A DNA stretch of 64,000 nucleotides from Sipunculus nudus (lineage: Eukaryota; Annelida; Sipuncula; Golfingiida; Sipunculidae): the NCBI GenBank assembly GCA_026874595.1, contig CM049314.1, positions 77,611,300-77,675,299 of the forward strand. The letters run 5' to 3'. Each line of letters starts with the position of its first letter. Positions within the stretch are counted from its first letter, which is position 1. The position numbers and the translations under genes were made by a program. The notes beneath the pieces are model-generated. The model saw nothing but the letters and a program-made list of their open reading frames with translations, had not been told where the DNA came from and ran no database searches. This document shows positions 39,780-49,660 of this stretch, one piece after another.

Positions 39780-39853
39780 CAGGACCCTGTTGAAAACCAG
39801 CAAATGAGCTGAATATAGGCTATCCTGGTGAAAAATGTGTAAAATAAATAAAA
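39780..39853 (+). repeat. 3' terminus of the non-LTR element with AAATA-type tail
   Basis: Contains GAATATAGGCTATCCTGGTG, then AAAATGTGTAAAATAAATAAAA-like sequence. A short tandem A-rich tail rather than a poly(A) is typical of CR1/L2-group 3' ends and sets the right boundary of the element. Confidence 0.6.
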
Positions 39854-39862
39854 TTCAACATA

Positions 39863-42800
39863 ATTTCGCGAAAAGTCTATCGCAGCGCCATCCATCAGAA
39901 AGTACATTGTGTGTATCCATGAAGTAAACTCGGTCAGCCCGTCCCAGGGCATGAAGCTATATAAACCTGTACCGTCTTACCCAGCACAACAACGAATAAT
40001 ATGTCAGTATTGTTAAAACTGTTATAAGAACTCCACTAAGGTGAAGTATTTTTCACATTTCACTACAACTTATAGCAGCATAGGTACAACCAACGGTCTA
40101 ATTTAACAGAGGCTTAACATAACTTCTCGTTTATTCTTACAAAAAAAAAAAACACATAGATGTACATACATAAATGAATCATTCTTAAATCTAATTTGAT
40201 TTCGGGCCAACTCCTCCTCGTGAACTTATTATAACATTATTATCGCCATGTCCACGGAAACTGAGTGGGAATATCAATTGAATGAAGATAATAAACAAAC
40301 ATAAGAAAATATTAAGTAGTCCTAATTTTATTTGCTGTATCCCGAGATTAAAGATTATGCAAGTGAAATTAAATTGATAGAATCCTTGAGGGTATATTAT
40401 GCCAAGAGGATTAACCAAAGACAAAGAACCCGGACATATATATTTGTATATTTGGACATATATCCTAAGTTATCAAAACTAAAGTTAGCAAATGCGTGAA
40501 AGGATTTTGAAGCCATATTTACTTTAAGAATAGATTATACCGGCTTTGATCCTTTTTTTTCATTGGGCAGAACCAAGTTCTGACCCCCACCCTTACAACC
40601 TCAAAATTTCTATCGACACTACGGGGAAAACCAATGATAAGAGCAGCAGCGTCAGACAGCCGTCTTATTGGTGCTGTGTTTTCTTAAATCAGATATCCGT
40701 CATACAGACTGCTCTCCAATAACTGTCCTGTTTGACATTAATTGGCTTAATTCCTCTAAGCATCTACTGAGCTGTCTTGTCGTACTATATTTACGAACCC
40801 GTAATGGCCACTTTTTGCGCATAAATATCAGATAATAAGACTTTAATTTGTGTAATTCTGATGGTTTTTGCTTTTTGTGGAGTAGGGTTGAAAGCAGAAG
40901 ACATTAATTGTATTCAACATTATTACAAGCGATTATTTACAGGCATAAATATGTAAGCATTTAATTGAGTTAATGATGTCTTGTTTAAAATGTTTATTAC
41001 GCCTCGCTGGAATATATTTAGCTTCTAATTTTATGTCACAACAAGTTCGACATGAGCAGGTTCAAATCAGTAACCGAGAACGTTATCTTACCCCGAAAAT
41101 TACCAGAAGGATTGGTTTCATCATCTTCTGTTCAGATGAAAAAAAAAAAAAAAAACACTTTTTACATTTCGTCACACCTGTGGTTCAGTTTCAAATAATT
41201 TTTCACTTTAAATGGGCCTAGGAACGCCGGGCTGCATGGTAGGATAAGAAGTACCAGAAAAAAAGTGTATCTTTTTTCTAGTTATTCAACTGCGATGATA
41301 TATTCCCTCAGTTAAAAAAAATCAAAAATGTTGAAAGGTCCCATTGTTTTATCGCGTTTAAAATTATAAGAAGAAAAATTTTATTGGGCAGGGGATTAAA
41401 TCTTAGGCAGGACGCAACAATATAAACGAATTGACCATTGCACCCGGTTATGAGTTCATCACAGGCTTTCTTTTGGACAATTCTTTTACACTTGGTGTGG
41501 TTAATGTCTATGTAACATTTAAAATGTTATCTTAACAATTTGTTCCAAAAGGGAACCAAAAAGATATTATTATTTAATCATGTATTTCAAACTGTTGCTT
41601 CATACAGCATCTATATCTTATGTTCTTGTTTAATTTGTTCTTATTAATAATTTAATAACAGTTTAAAAAGAAACAAACAAAAAAAAAATCTTCGAACAAA
41701 GGAAGCAAAGATGCTTTGCATCTTTGAAGGAATGGGACAATGTAAAAATATGACACCCGTCAGCGACACGTGTTCTGTGAATTTATAGGCAAGTTTAATT
41801 GATTCGGTATCACCTATTTCTCAATTTCAAATTCGTCACAAGGCTTTTAATTGAAGAAACCAGAACTCCTCCTCATTGTAGACAATGTTACATAATCAGA
41901 TTTGTCTAATTATTAAAATGATGAATCGCAAAATGAAAAATCCTATCTCTTGTCTCCAATTAGCGAACGCAAACTCAAACCATAATGAAGCTAATTTTCT
42001 AGGTAACCACAGGCCTTAATTAAACAAAAACTGCCCATAAAACTAGTTTGTGTTACATTTTATTGTTCACACAGCACAGGGGCAGCGTGGGCTGAATGTA
42101 GATTTATGGGTACGAGATCTTGTTAGGCGGACATTAATTGCTACAAGGTTTCAAAGCTCACGCAACAATACAGCAATTAGGTTACATTTTAATGTGTTGA
42201 TTGGAAGCAACACCAAGACGTTTTAAATGAACATCGAATAAGTTTTAATTAGTTTAATCTGCCAGCGTCTGACCTTCGTTAATAAAAAAAATAATTAATA
42301 ATTTTTCTATCGTTCACAAATTATCTTAATACGGAGAGTGAAGAAATATTAGTTCTGATAAAACTCTCTGGTACTGGAATAAAAGGACGCTTGTCCCAGC
42401 AACGAACGGAGATTCTAAGGATCCGTAGTAATATTAGTTTATGCGCTTAGATTAAACTTATGTTTTAAATTTTATTTATTTATTTGGATATAACAATAAG
42501 TTATAATACTTAATGCGCCACAAACTGCATGACTCTGACGATGGCGTTCGTTGTCTGTTCGGGAGGAGGATACAGGAGAAACCCACCGGCCTTGGACGGG
42601 CAACTACAATCCTGTCTTATAACCACACCGGGGGTCGTACCCGGCGCCATCGGAAACAGCCGAGCGTTTTATCTCATTTACAACCCCCGCATATAAAAAC
42701 CTGACACCCAGGAGTCTTAATACTGTCATTTCACTTTTATCGTATGGTTGTCTTTTCCCTCGCTTGTTATACAGTTAAGACTTATTCTTCAAAATGAATA

Positions 42801-43871
42801 CATATAAACATTTTAAAGTAGGTTTGCTCCTTTTCAGGACGCTAACGCTGAACACTGAATGCGCGTGTTTTGGGGGAAATCGAGCGTTTTGGAAATGTTT
42901 AATATCTATCACTAACTATTTATATTTTCCTAATCAAAATAAGACAGAAACTTTACAAATGTTCATAAATGTTTTATATTTCATCACCATTTTTGTAATT
43001 TTTTTTTTTTAATTTTGATTTAATTTACATATTTGTCCCGGCAGTGGTGACATCATAGGAATAATGCTAAAAGTAAACTAGCAGAAATCACCAGAATACG
43101 TCATACCAGATAAAGACCCCTATATCAATAAAAAGCTCAAACTATTTATCAAATTTTTACATTTGTTTCAAACGTGAAATGAAATAAAGTTTGATAGGAG
43201 TTGGAATTAGAAGTCTAGACACGCACGGGGGTTTCTTTGGAACAATCACTTGAATTACGGGAACTGTACATACCCTACAAAAGAGGTCTACTAAGTACGT
43301 CTCCGTCTGAAGCATGAGGAAAATCTATGGAGTCGCTGTCTCCAACTGAACACGATCTATGAGTATGTAGCAGAACCTTTGGAATATCCTGCTTTTGATA
43401 CTTGTAATATTAAACTGACTATTATGTTGACTATACATACAGACATGGCAACCTCCTGGAAAATTCCGACTTTATATTTATCACGTTTATTGAACAAACA
43501 GTGTTCATGGATCCGCTAATATGAGTTCTCTCTATATATTGAGCACTTTTACCTCACAAAAGATATAACATCATATCTTTATATACTAATAGAGTAGTCC
43601 CAAGTTGGGTGATTTATTTTATTTTTATTATTGCTTGCGGTAACAAATAATAAATCATGAAATATAAATATGAAACCAGAATTATGATTCCTGTATATCA
43701 TATTTATATTATACTAAATATTATCTGAAAATGTCATATATCTAATCAATATTCTACGAGTTATAAGGAAACACTGTATTAAAGAATAGTGACAATATGG
43801 AGAAACGGAACTGACTGGCTAATCAGCAATTTATTGTTTCTATGCTCAGCATAAGCTTCACGTGCGATGTG

Positions 43872-43873
<2 letters not shown>
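39863..43873. other. Gene-less stretch, partly repeat-free
   Basis: No gene recognised. It holds an A-run (40141-40152), an A16 run (41141-41156) and a small perfect hairpin CAAAGATGC/GCATCTTTG with a 3-nt loop (41707-41727). The 41800-42320 interval is listed separately as a possible regulatory block. Confidence 0.5.
41800..42320. promoter_or_regulatory. Possible conserved non-coding block (homeodomain-core rich)
   Basis: About 500 bp with no simple repeat and many homeodomain-type cores (CTAATTATT, CCAATTAG, CTTAATTAAAC, TTTATGGG, CATTAATTG, GCAATTAGG, TTAATTAG). TTTATGGG also resembles a Hox-type site. AT-rich DNA gives many TAATT cores by chance, so this is only a suggestion, and no neighbouring gene is visible. 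Confidence 0.2.
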
Positions 43874-43936
<63 letters not shown>

Positions 43937-44009
43937 TATATACTATATATTATATATACCCTAAACTATAGTATGTGGGTTTTTGTGTGTATGTAGGTTA
44001 AGTAAACCA

Positions 44010-44065
<56 letters not shown>
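43874..44065. repeat. Two (TA)n microsatellites
   Basis: TA runs at 43874-43959 (with CTATA interruptions) and 44014-44065. The second is the insertion site of the tandem TRIM element. Confidence 0.95.
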
Positions 44066-44069
<4 letters not shown>

Positions 44070-44302
44070 ACGAAGACAAATTGTTTCAGGGGAAAATAAG
44101 GTACGATCCGGGATTCAAATCCTTAACGGTGGTGCACAAGTCCGGCGTACCAGCAAGCTTCACAAGCGAGACAGTTCGGTCCGCTTTTATGTCACCCCGT
44201 AACACACCCACTCTTAAGAGCTTTCTGTAATCAGAACAAGACTAATTATCCCAGGATTCACACTTTCTAGAGCTTATTCCCTGGGCCACAAAGTTAAACG
44301 TT

Positions 44303-44320
44303 ATCCCGGACGAGCCCCCA
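44303..44320 (-). other. Primer-binding site, tRNA-Pro type, 18/18
   Basis: On the minus strand this reads TGGGGGCTCGTCCGGGAT, starting 2 nt after an LTR end (CGTAACA AA). It is exactly complementary to the 18 nt at the 3' end of tRNA-Pro including CCA, the same site used by murine leukaemia virus-type elements. Its place and perfect match identify the family as LTR retrotransposon-derived and primed by tRNA-Pro. Confidence 0.85.
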
Positions 44321-44576
44321 TTTGTTACGAAAACAAATTGTTTCAGGGGAAAATACTGGTCCGATCCGGGATTCGAACCCATAACGGTGGCGCACATGTC
44401 CGGCGTACTAACCGCTTTGTTAGCAAAAAAGCTTCACTGGCAAGACAGTTCGGTCCGCTTTTATGTCATCCCGTAACACACCGCCTCTTAAGAACGTTCT
44501 GTTATCAGAACAATACTAATTATCCCAGGAGTCACAATTTCTAGAGCTTATTCCCTGGGCCACAAAGTTAAACGTC

Positions 44577-44594
44577 ATACCGGACGAGCCCCCA
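44577..44594 (-). other. Primer-binding site, tRNA-Pro type, 17/18
   Basis: The second core of the tandem element has the same site with one change (TGGGGGCTCGTCCGGTAT on the minus strand), again 2 nt after an LTR end. Confidence 0.8.
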
Positions 44595-44749
44595 TTTGTT
44601 ACGAAGACAAATTGCTTCATTGGAAAATACTAGTCCGAACCGGGATTCGAACCCATAACGGTGGCGCACATGTCCGGCGTACTAACCGCTTTGCTGGCAA
44701 AACAAGCTTCCCTAGCGAAACAGTTCGGTCCGCTGTTATGTCACCCCGT

Positions 44750-44753
<4 letters not shown>

Positions 44754-44813
<60 letters not shown>
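44754..44813. repeat. (TA)n microsatellite
   Basis: An uninterrupted TA run of about 60 bp. It is the right half of the microsatellite split by the tandem TRIM insertion. Confidence 0.95.
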
Positions 44814-44817
<4 letters not shown>

Positions 44818-44984
44818 CAAAATAGTGTGAGATTCAAATGTTAATGTTAATTATTTAACACAAGGTATATACACCAACTATTAGGTGTGCGTAAATTGTT
44901 GGGTAGATGGTAAATAATATATGTTCAAACAACCATGGCCAGAGGGACATTAATTTTCATGTATGGATACACGGTGTCTATACG

Positions 44985-45560
44985 GAACACCTAACTAACG
45001 ACGGCAGGGTCGGTTTGAATCCCGGAGTGTCTGGAACAGTGATTTACCGAGACATCTCGTAATTGGTCTACTGGCCTGGACGAACTCTATGGTACATCTA
45101 AGTTTTGTTGGCCAGGGCGAGAACGGTCTTTAATACGTGCATAGGATCGTATCTGTTGTTCCAGTCACACTAGAGGATACGATCAGACACGGCCAAATAC
45201 GACCTGCAAGTCACGGAAAGTCATAAAAAGTCGTTAGACAAGTCTCTGGTGGTTGCGAACGGCCGCAGGAGAAAACGTGTTCGTATGTAGGTTTCCGATC
45301 CTGTCAGAAATACTGCCTGTGTTTGGTTTTGCCGTGGGCTGTCGTAGATAATCGTACTTTGTAATTCATTAATGACAAGCTGTCGTGCAACAGTCCCACA
45401 ATATATCTAGGGCCACACTGTAACGCATTATGAGGATGCAAATTTGTTGGGTGTATTTTCTTATAACATTTACCATGTACGAGAAAAGGTCGTTTTAACC
45501 CAATATATTGACAAACCCCTTTAGCATGTTTTTTTTTAGAATTTCTGACCACATGAGCAC
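44985..45560 (+). repeat. SINE-like interspersed repeat, family S, copy 1
   Basis: A tRNA-like head includes a B-box-like GGTTTGAATCC (near 45022) and the conserved GGTCTACTGGC (near 45067). A body follows with ATGAGGATGCAAAT (near 45430), GAGAAAAGGTCGTTTTAAC (near 45480) and ATTGACAAACCCCTTTAGCATG (near 45507), ending TTTCTGACCA. The same ordered blocks recur at 56757-57320 and 57840-58445, all on the plus strand. I do not recognise a named family. Confidence 0.55.
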
Positions 45561-45624
45561 AATCATTACAGGACTTTTCTGACTTTTTTTACTCTAATAA
45601 TAATATACGGAAGATGTCGGAATA

Positions 45625-45842
45625 GGCCATTTTAAACCAAAATGGCCGTCCTGATGGCCAAAGTTTTGTGACTCGCAATATCTGTTGGCTGGAAAAACCG
45701 CACGGCATGATTCCTGTGCATTTTCTAAATCCGTGTTGGTATAATATCAAGGAGCAAATATTTGATGCGGACCCGTCTCTTTCGCCTGACCCTGAAAACA
45801 ATGATTTTTTAACCCATGCAATACAACAGGAAAGAACATGAC
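45625..45842 (+). pseudogene. Orphan coding-like segment, product unknown
   Basis: A stop-to-stop frame of about 72 codons, with no upstream ATG, has protein-like composition. Its first half contains GQSFVTRNICWLEKPHGMIP; its second half contains NPCWYNIKEQIFDADPS and ends AIQQERT before TGA. It is rich in W, C, P and N and poor in low-complexity residues, unlike neighbouring chance frames. It could be an isolated exon, a captured gene fragment or part of an old element. I recognise no family, and the minus strand is also open here, so this is a weak call. Confidence 0.25.
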
Positions 45843-46058
45843 GGGGCAAAACTCACAGACATTGTTTTAACATCACAATCTTTCTCCGTCCTTTATAGTC
45901 CATATTTTTTTGTCTTGGATGTCTCCATTCCTAAATAGTCGTAACTCTTTTTAAATACTGTTGAAGTGGTAAATTTGGTGAGTCTGAATTTTTAGAATAA
46001 GCGCAATTTGAATTTTCGCGCTAATTCGTGTGTAAGGTGGTTAACTGTTTTCATATTA

Positions 46059-46394
46059 GGCCAAAATAAAAAAAGGTATGGTTCTCAGGCACTTTTTTCA
46101 GAAATCAATGCGGGCGGGCGCTTTTTTTATTTTAATTTTTTTGGTATGTTTCGATAAAAATGTCAAATGATAAGGGAAAAGCATGAAAATAACAGTTTTA
46201 TTTTGCTAAATAAGTAAAAGCACTACAAAACAAAGGAAATTGTATTGTTTAACCTTCTTGAAAGAAATGTCGGAGCGGCAGCAGCTCAAAATTGGAAAGT
46301 TTTTATTGAAAATCAAAATAAAAAGTTTTGATGCGGGGGTTTTAAATTGATGCGGGCGGTGCCTGAGAACCATTCCTTTAATTTTTTTTTGGCC
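46059..46394. mobile_element. MITE with about 40-bp terminal inverted repeats, Harbinger-like
   Basis: The left end reads GGCCAAAATAAAAAAAGGTA then TGGTTCTCAGGCAC, and the right end inverted reads GGCCAAAAAAAAATTAAAGGAA then TGGTTCTCAGGCAC. Both are followed by a CAATGCGGGCGG-type block on each side. TTA flanks the element (46056-46058 and 46395-46397). A 3-bp TTA/TAA duplication is the hallmark of PIF/Harbinger transposons. At 336 bp with no open frame, it is non-autonomous. Confidence 0.75.
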
Positions 46395-47038
46395 TTATTA
46401 AGATATTTATCAAAGACAGCCAGGTTTGTAATGTTACCTACATTCCACGTAACAACCGTCGGGTGACCGCTTACACGGGCAACTGGTCACAGTAAAGCCA
46501 CAGTCACCAGACAAGATAATAATCACGTGGGAACATATTTGACTGACCGAGAACATCTCGAAAACAAGATATTATGGACACATCAGTAGTTTTTGAAACA
46601 AGAAACAGTACCACATTAAGCCAATTTGCAACACATGCATCATGGAGATTATTTTATTATATGCATACCAGATGAAAGCACATTAAACAATAGAAGCGAA
46701 CTGACCTCAACATGTAAACACAAGGCCAAACACCTGCTTTGTAACGTTAAGTAATCACACAAATCCCCACGCAACCAGCGCAACACAAGAGCCACCTGGG
46801 CGCAAACAACAACCCCACCGAATCGAATAACCCCAGACTAATCCGACCTATTATGGCGAACTTCACCCGCATAGTTAGCACCTGAAGAGTGAGCCGGCTA
46901 GTCAGCTTTACTCAACGAAACAGTTTTGTCGTACATGAAGTATAACACTAACTGTATACGATACATTATAAATGCTCCCTGCATGGTTGAGCACTTTCAC
47001 TAATTTGTTTTGAATATATGTGTGTATATCTTTGAGTT

Positions 47039-47043
<5 letters not shown>
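46395..47043. other. Gene-less stretch
   Basis: No gene, RNA or repeat recognised. Confidence 0.5.

Positions 47044-47100
<57 letters not shown>
47044..47100. repeat. (TA)n(TG)n compound microsatellite
   Basis: TA run at 47044-47076 passing into a TG run at 47077-47100. Confidence 0.95.
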
Positions 47101-48239
47101 ACGCCAGATGCATACGGATGGATAATCAGCCTCCGTCAAATCATTTTCAGTTGTTTACTAGCTTTGTGATAGGAGTTAGTGCTTAGCAGAACGTTAAGTA
47201 GATATTTGGCATGACAATATGATACTCGGGCCTTCTGAAATAAAATGATTGGGGCCTGCGTTTTCAGTTAATAAAAAATCTGCGTTTTGGGGTTGCACGC
47301 TGCGGCTATTTCGGTACAGGGCGATCAGTTCATACAGATTTGACCACGTGATAACAATAATGTGATGACCGTATCGCGAGATGGTTATGGTTTAATCGGA
47401 AGAAGCCCGGTGTGAAACTTGCTCTGCTTCAATACCGGATATGACGTAGTATTGGCGGATATGAACATGGATATACTGGCAGTTTCAAACTTTTATTTTA
47501 TTGATTTCATTGATGTGCTGTTGCATGGTTCCATCCCTTAGTTATCATAATGATGATAACATTAACAGTTCATTGACAAATTAACATATCAAATGACAGC
47601 GATCTTCATTATCAGTTACATGTATCCCTTAATAACCATCTTATAATATTAAGGGATAAGAATAACCACTTTATACAGTGACATATACAAATAATTGAGA
47701 ATAAATGCATCTCGACTGTAAGTTCAAATGCTGGTACGTTTTAAACACTACAAAAGTCTAGTATGCAAGCATACTATTAGGGGTTTCCAAGAGAGTCGTG
47801 ACATTAAGCGCCATCTGGTACCGCCTTAGGAGTCATTCCCGTCCCCTTCTCGGCTTAACAAGCATGACAATTTGCCTGCATTATACTTTCTCATAAACAT
47901 TCATCTGAACGTCTGTTGTATCTTTTAACGCCTATTTTCGACAAATAAAATATCAGAAGAGCTGATTACCATTAATGTATTTTTTTCTCAGTTCCTTCTG
48001 GTAATTTGATTATTATCAGTTTATCCAGTAAACTCAATCCCAACATAATGAACAAGTGACTCATTATTATATTAAAAATTATCTAATATTACCTTTTTTA
48101 TCTGTTTGCTTACTCTTTTATTTTAACATGACATTTCTTAGACTAAATACCTAAATATCTTAATACATATCTTTTGCTGTGCCGAGGGGAAATCGATTTC
48201 AATGTGAGCGTACGAAATTGGAAGTAGCTTATAGATATT
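47101..48239. other. Gene-less stretch with a perfect hairpin
   Basis: No gene. TATCCCTTAATA (47623-47634) is perfectly inverted as TATTAAGGGATA (47647-47658) around a 12-bp loop. It may be a folded-back remnant or chance. Confidence 0.5.
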
Positions 48240-48400
48240 ACGGGGGTAGGGGTGGTTAATGCGTTTTACTTAGGGGTTAGATGTCCCCGTTTCGAATCCC
48301 GCTTGTGCCTGAATAACATACTTGTAATGATGAAATCTTGCTTGATCCTTAGAAATCCACTTCCAAGGATCTAGAAACATTTTGCACATTTGTCGACGGG
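48240..48400 (+). repeat. tRNA-derived SINE candidate (copy T1)
   Basis: An A-box-like TAGGGGTGGTTAATGCG (from 48247) and a B-box-like GTTTCGAATCC (48289-48299) are followed 57 bp after the B-box start by CCTTAGAAATCC (about 48347). The candidate at 58590-58745 has the same order and similar spacing, with CCTTAGAAATGTCC. A cloverleaf is not intact, so this is not a tRNA gene. Confidence 0.45.
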
Positions 48401-49198
48401 GAAATTTATATAGATAAGGGACAGGGCATTTTGTACAAATAAGGTAAAAAAAAGTGCAAGAAAACAACCAGAAGTACATACTATATGTGAAAGAGAAGAG
48501 TTTGTGACAGAGACAAAATTGTAAAGGAAATTGCATGGTAAATATATAGATCTAGCTTCAGCAGCGGGATCTCCGTTTTTATCTGGTGATTTATATGTAA
48601 GCCGACAGCACTGCCGTTAAACATTGAGACAGCCCCCTTTTTATAAAAGTAGAAACGAGTGCGTAAACACAACAAGAAAATGAGACAGCAGTAAATTTAA
48701 CCAATTCCCAGTTTACCGTTTCTGATAGAAGATATTTTAATTAAGTGTGCGTATTCCGCGAGAATTTCTTTTTCTTGTAATTAAATGGTGCTGAATGGAT
48801 GAGAAGCAGTTGGTTTGTGGTCGGAATTCTGAAGTATCGGCCGACAAACTCATCATCAAGTTTGTAAAGTTAAAGTCAGTTCCTTGATGGTTTCCTCGAT
48901 CAATATGTATATTATTCAAACTTGGAGGACTGATGTAAAATTAAATTAAGTGATTACTTTTTACATATAAGGAGGAGGATATGGTTGTGGTGGATATGTC
49001 CTAATATAAATCAAGCCGTAATCGTCATATTATCTTTTTTTTTTAATTTTTACATAGTTATATTAAGGAAGCATTGCATTATTACATAAAATTAGCTCAT
49101 GAAAAGCTTAGCAGCTGCGCAGTTTGCGCGCGTTTGACACTTTGGATGTGTGCTGGACACTTCCGGCAGAAAATATGTCCTGCTGTTGGCATCTAAAC
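48401..49198. other. Gene-less stretch
   Basis: No gene recognised. Overlapping minus-strand frames lie partly over the SINE candidate. Confidence 0.5.
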
Positions 49199-49222
49199 TA
49201 TATATATATATATATATATATA
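49199..49222. repeat. (TA)n microsatellite
   Basis: A short TA run 67 bp upstream of TRIM copy 4. Confidence 0.9.
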
Positions 49223-49344
49223 TCATCATCATCTTCTTACGTAATGGATATCATTATTATACTAAAGAGAAAGCGGTGAGTTTTCAACATGTTACGGGGT
49301 GACATAAAAGCGGACCGAACTGTCTCGCTAGTGGCTTTCTTTTC

Positions 49345-49398
49345 TAGCGAAGCGGTTGGTAGGCCGGACTTGTGCGCCACTGACATGGGTTCAAATCC
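49345..49398 (+). promoter_or_regulatory. tRNA-type A box and B box in the 5' LTR (copy 4)
   Basis: TAGCGAAGCGG (49345-49355) is a perfect A-box consensus and GGTTCAAATCC (49388-49398) is a B box with the tolerated purine change. The spacing is 43 bp from start to start. Confidence 0.6.
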
Positions 49399-49548
49399 CG
49401 GATCGGCTCAGTATTTTCCCCTGAGAAATTTGTCTTCGTAACAGATGGGGGCTCGTCCAACGTGACGGTTAACTTTGTGGCCCAGGGAATAAGCTCACCA
49501 AAGAGTGACTCCTGGGATAATTAGTCTTGTTCTGATAGCAGAACGCTC

Positions 49549-49561
49549 TTAAGAGGGGGTG
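49549..49561 (+). other. Polypurine tract of TRIM copy 4
   Basis: TTAAGAGGGGGTG lies directly before the 3' LTR. Equivalent purine runs precede the 3' LTR in copy 1 (16969-16978) and each downstream LTR of copy 3. This is the usual plus-strand primer site of LTR elements. Confidence 0.65.
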
Positions 49562-49606
49562 TGTTATGGGGTGACAAGAAAAGCGCACCGAACTGTTTTT
49601 TTTTGC

Positions 49607-49660
49607 TAGCGAAGCGGTTGGTACGCCGGACTTGTGCGCCACCGACACGAGTTCGAATCC
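49607..49660 (+). promoter_or_regulatory. tRNA-type A box and B box in the 3' LTR (copy 4)
   Basis: TAGCGAAGCGG (49607-49617) and AGTTCGAATCC (49650-49660), again 43 bp apart, although the upstream half of this LTR has diverged with a T-run replacing other bases. The boxes are better kept than their flanks. Confidence 0.55.

Larger units (their letters stand above)
35573..39853 (+). mobile_element. Non-LTR retrotransposon, CR1/L2/Jockey group, degraded
   Basis: A near full-length element with ORF1 (about 35573-36709), ORF2 with endonuclease then reverse transcriptase (about 36828-39514), and a 3' UTR ending in an AAATAAATAAA-type tail (39840-39853). The order of AP-type endonuclease, reverse transcriptase and short tandem 3' tail, together with an esterase-like ORF1 end, fits the CR1/L2 assemblage better than L1 or RTE. 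Several frameshifts and stops disrupt both frames, so it is inactive. The 5' boundary and the target duplication were not found. Confidence 0.85.
44066..44753 (-). mobile_element. Tandem TRIM-like element, copy 3: three LTRs and two cores
   Basis: On the minus strand, three LTRs (44597-44753, 44323-44478 and 44066-44204; 157, 156 and 139 bp) alternate with two cores (44479-44596 and 44205-44322, each 118 bp). All LTRs run from TGTTACGGGG or its near copy TGTTACGGGATGAC to CGTAACA. The array sits inside a (TA)n microsatellite with ATAT on both sides (44062-44065 and 44754-44757). LTR-core-LTR-core-LTR structures arise by unequal recombination between element copies. The last LTR has lost part of its A-box region (compare 44150-44165 with 44407-44435). 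No protein is encoded. Confidence 0.85.

Noticed and set aside
44338-44830. Frames over the TRIM array (e.g. 44338-44544, 44612-44830)
   Set aside because: They read through LTR and microsatellite sequence; the repeated peptide is a by-product of the repeated DNA.
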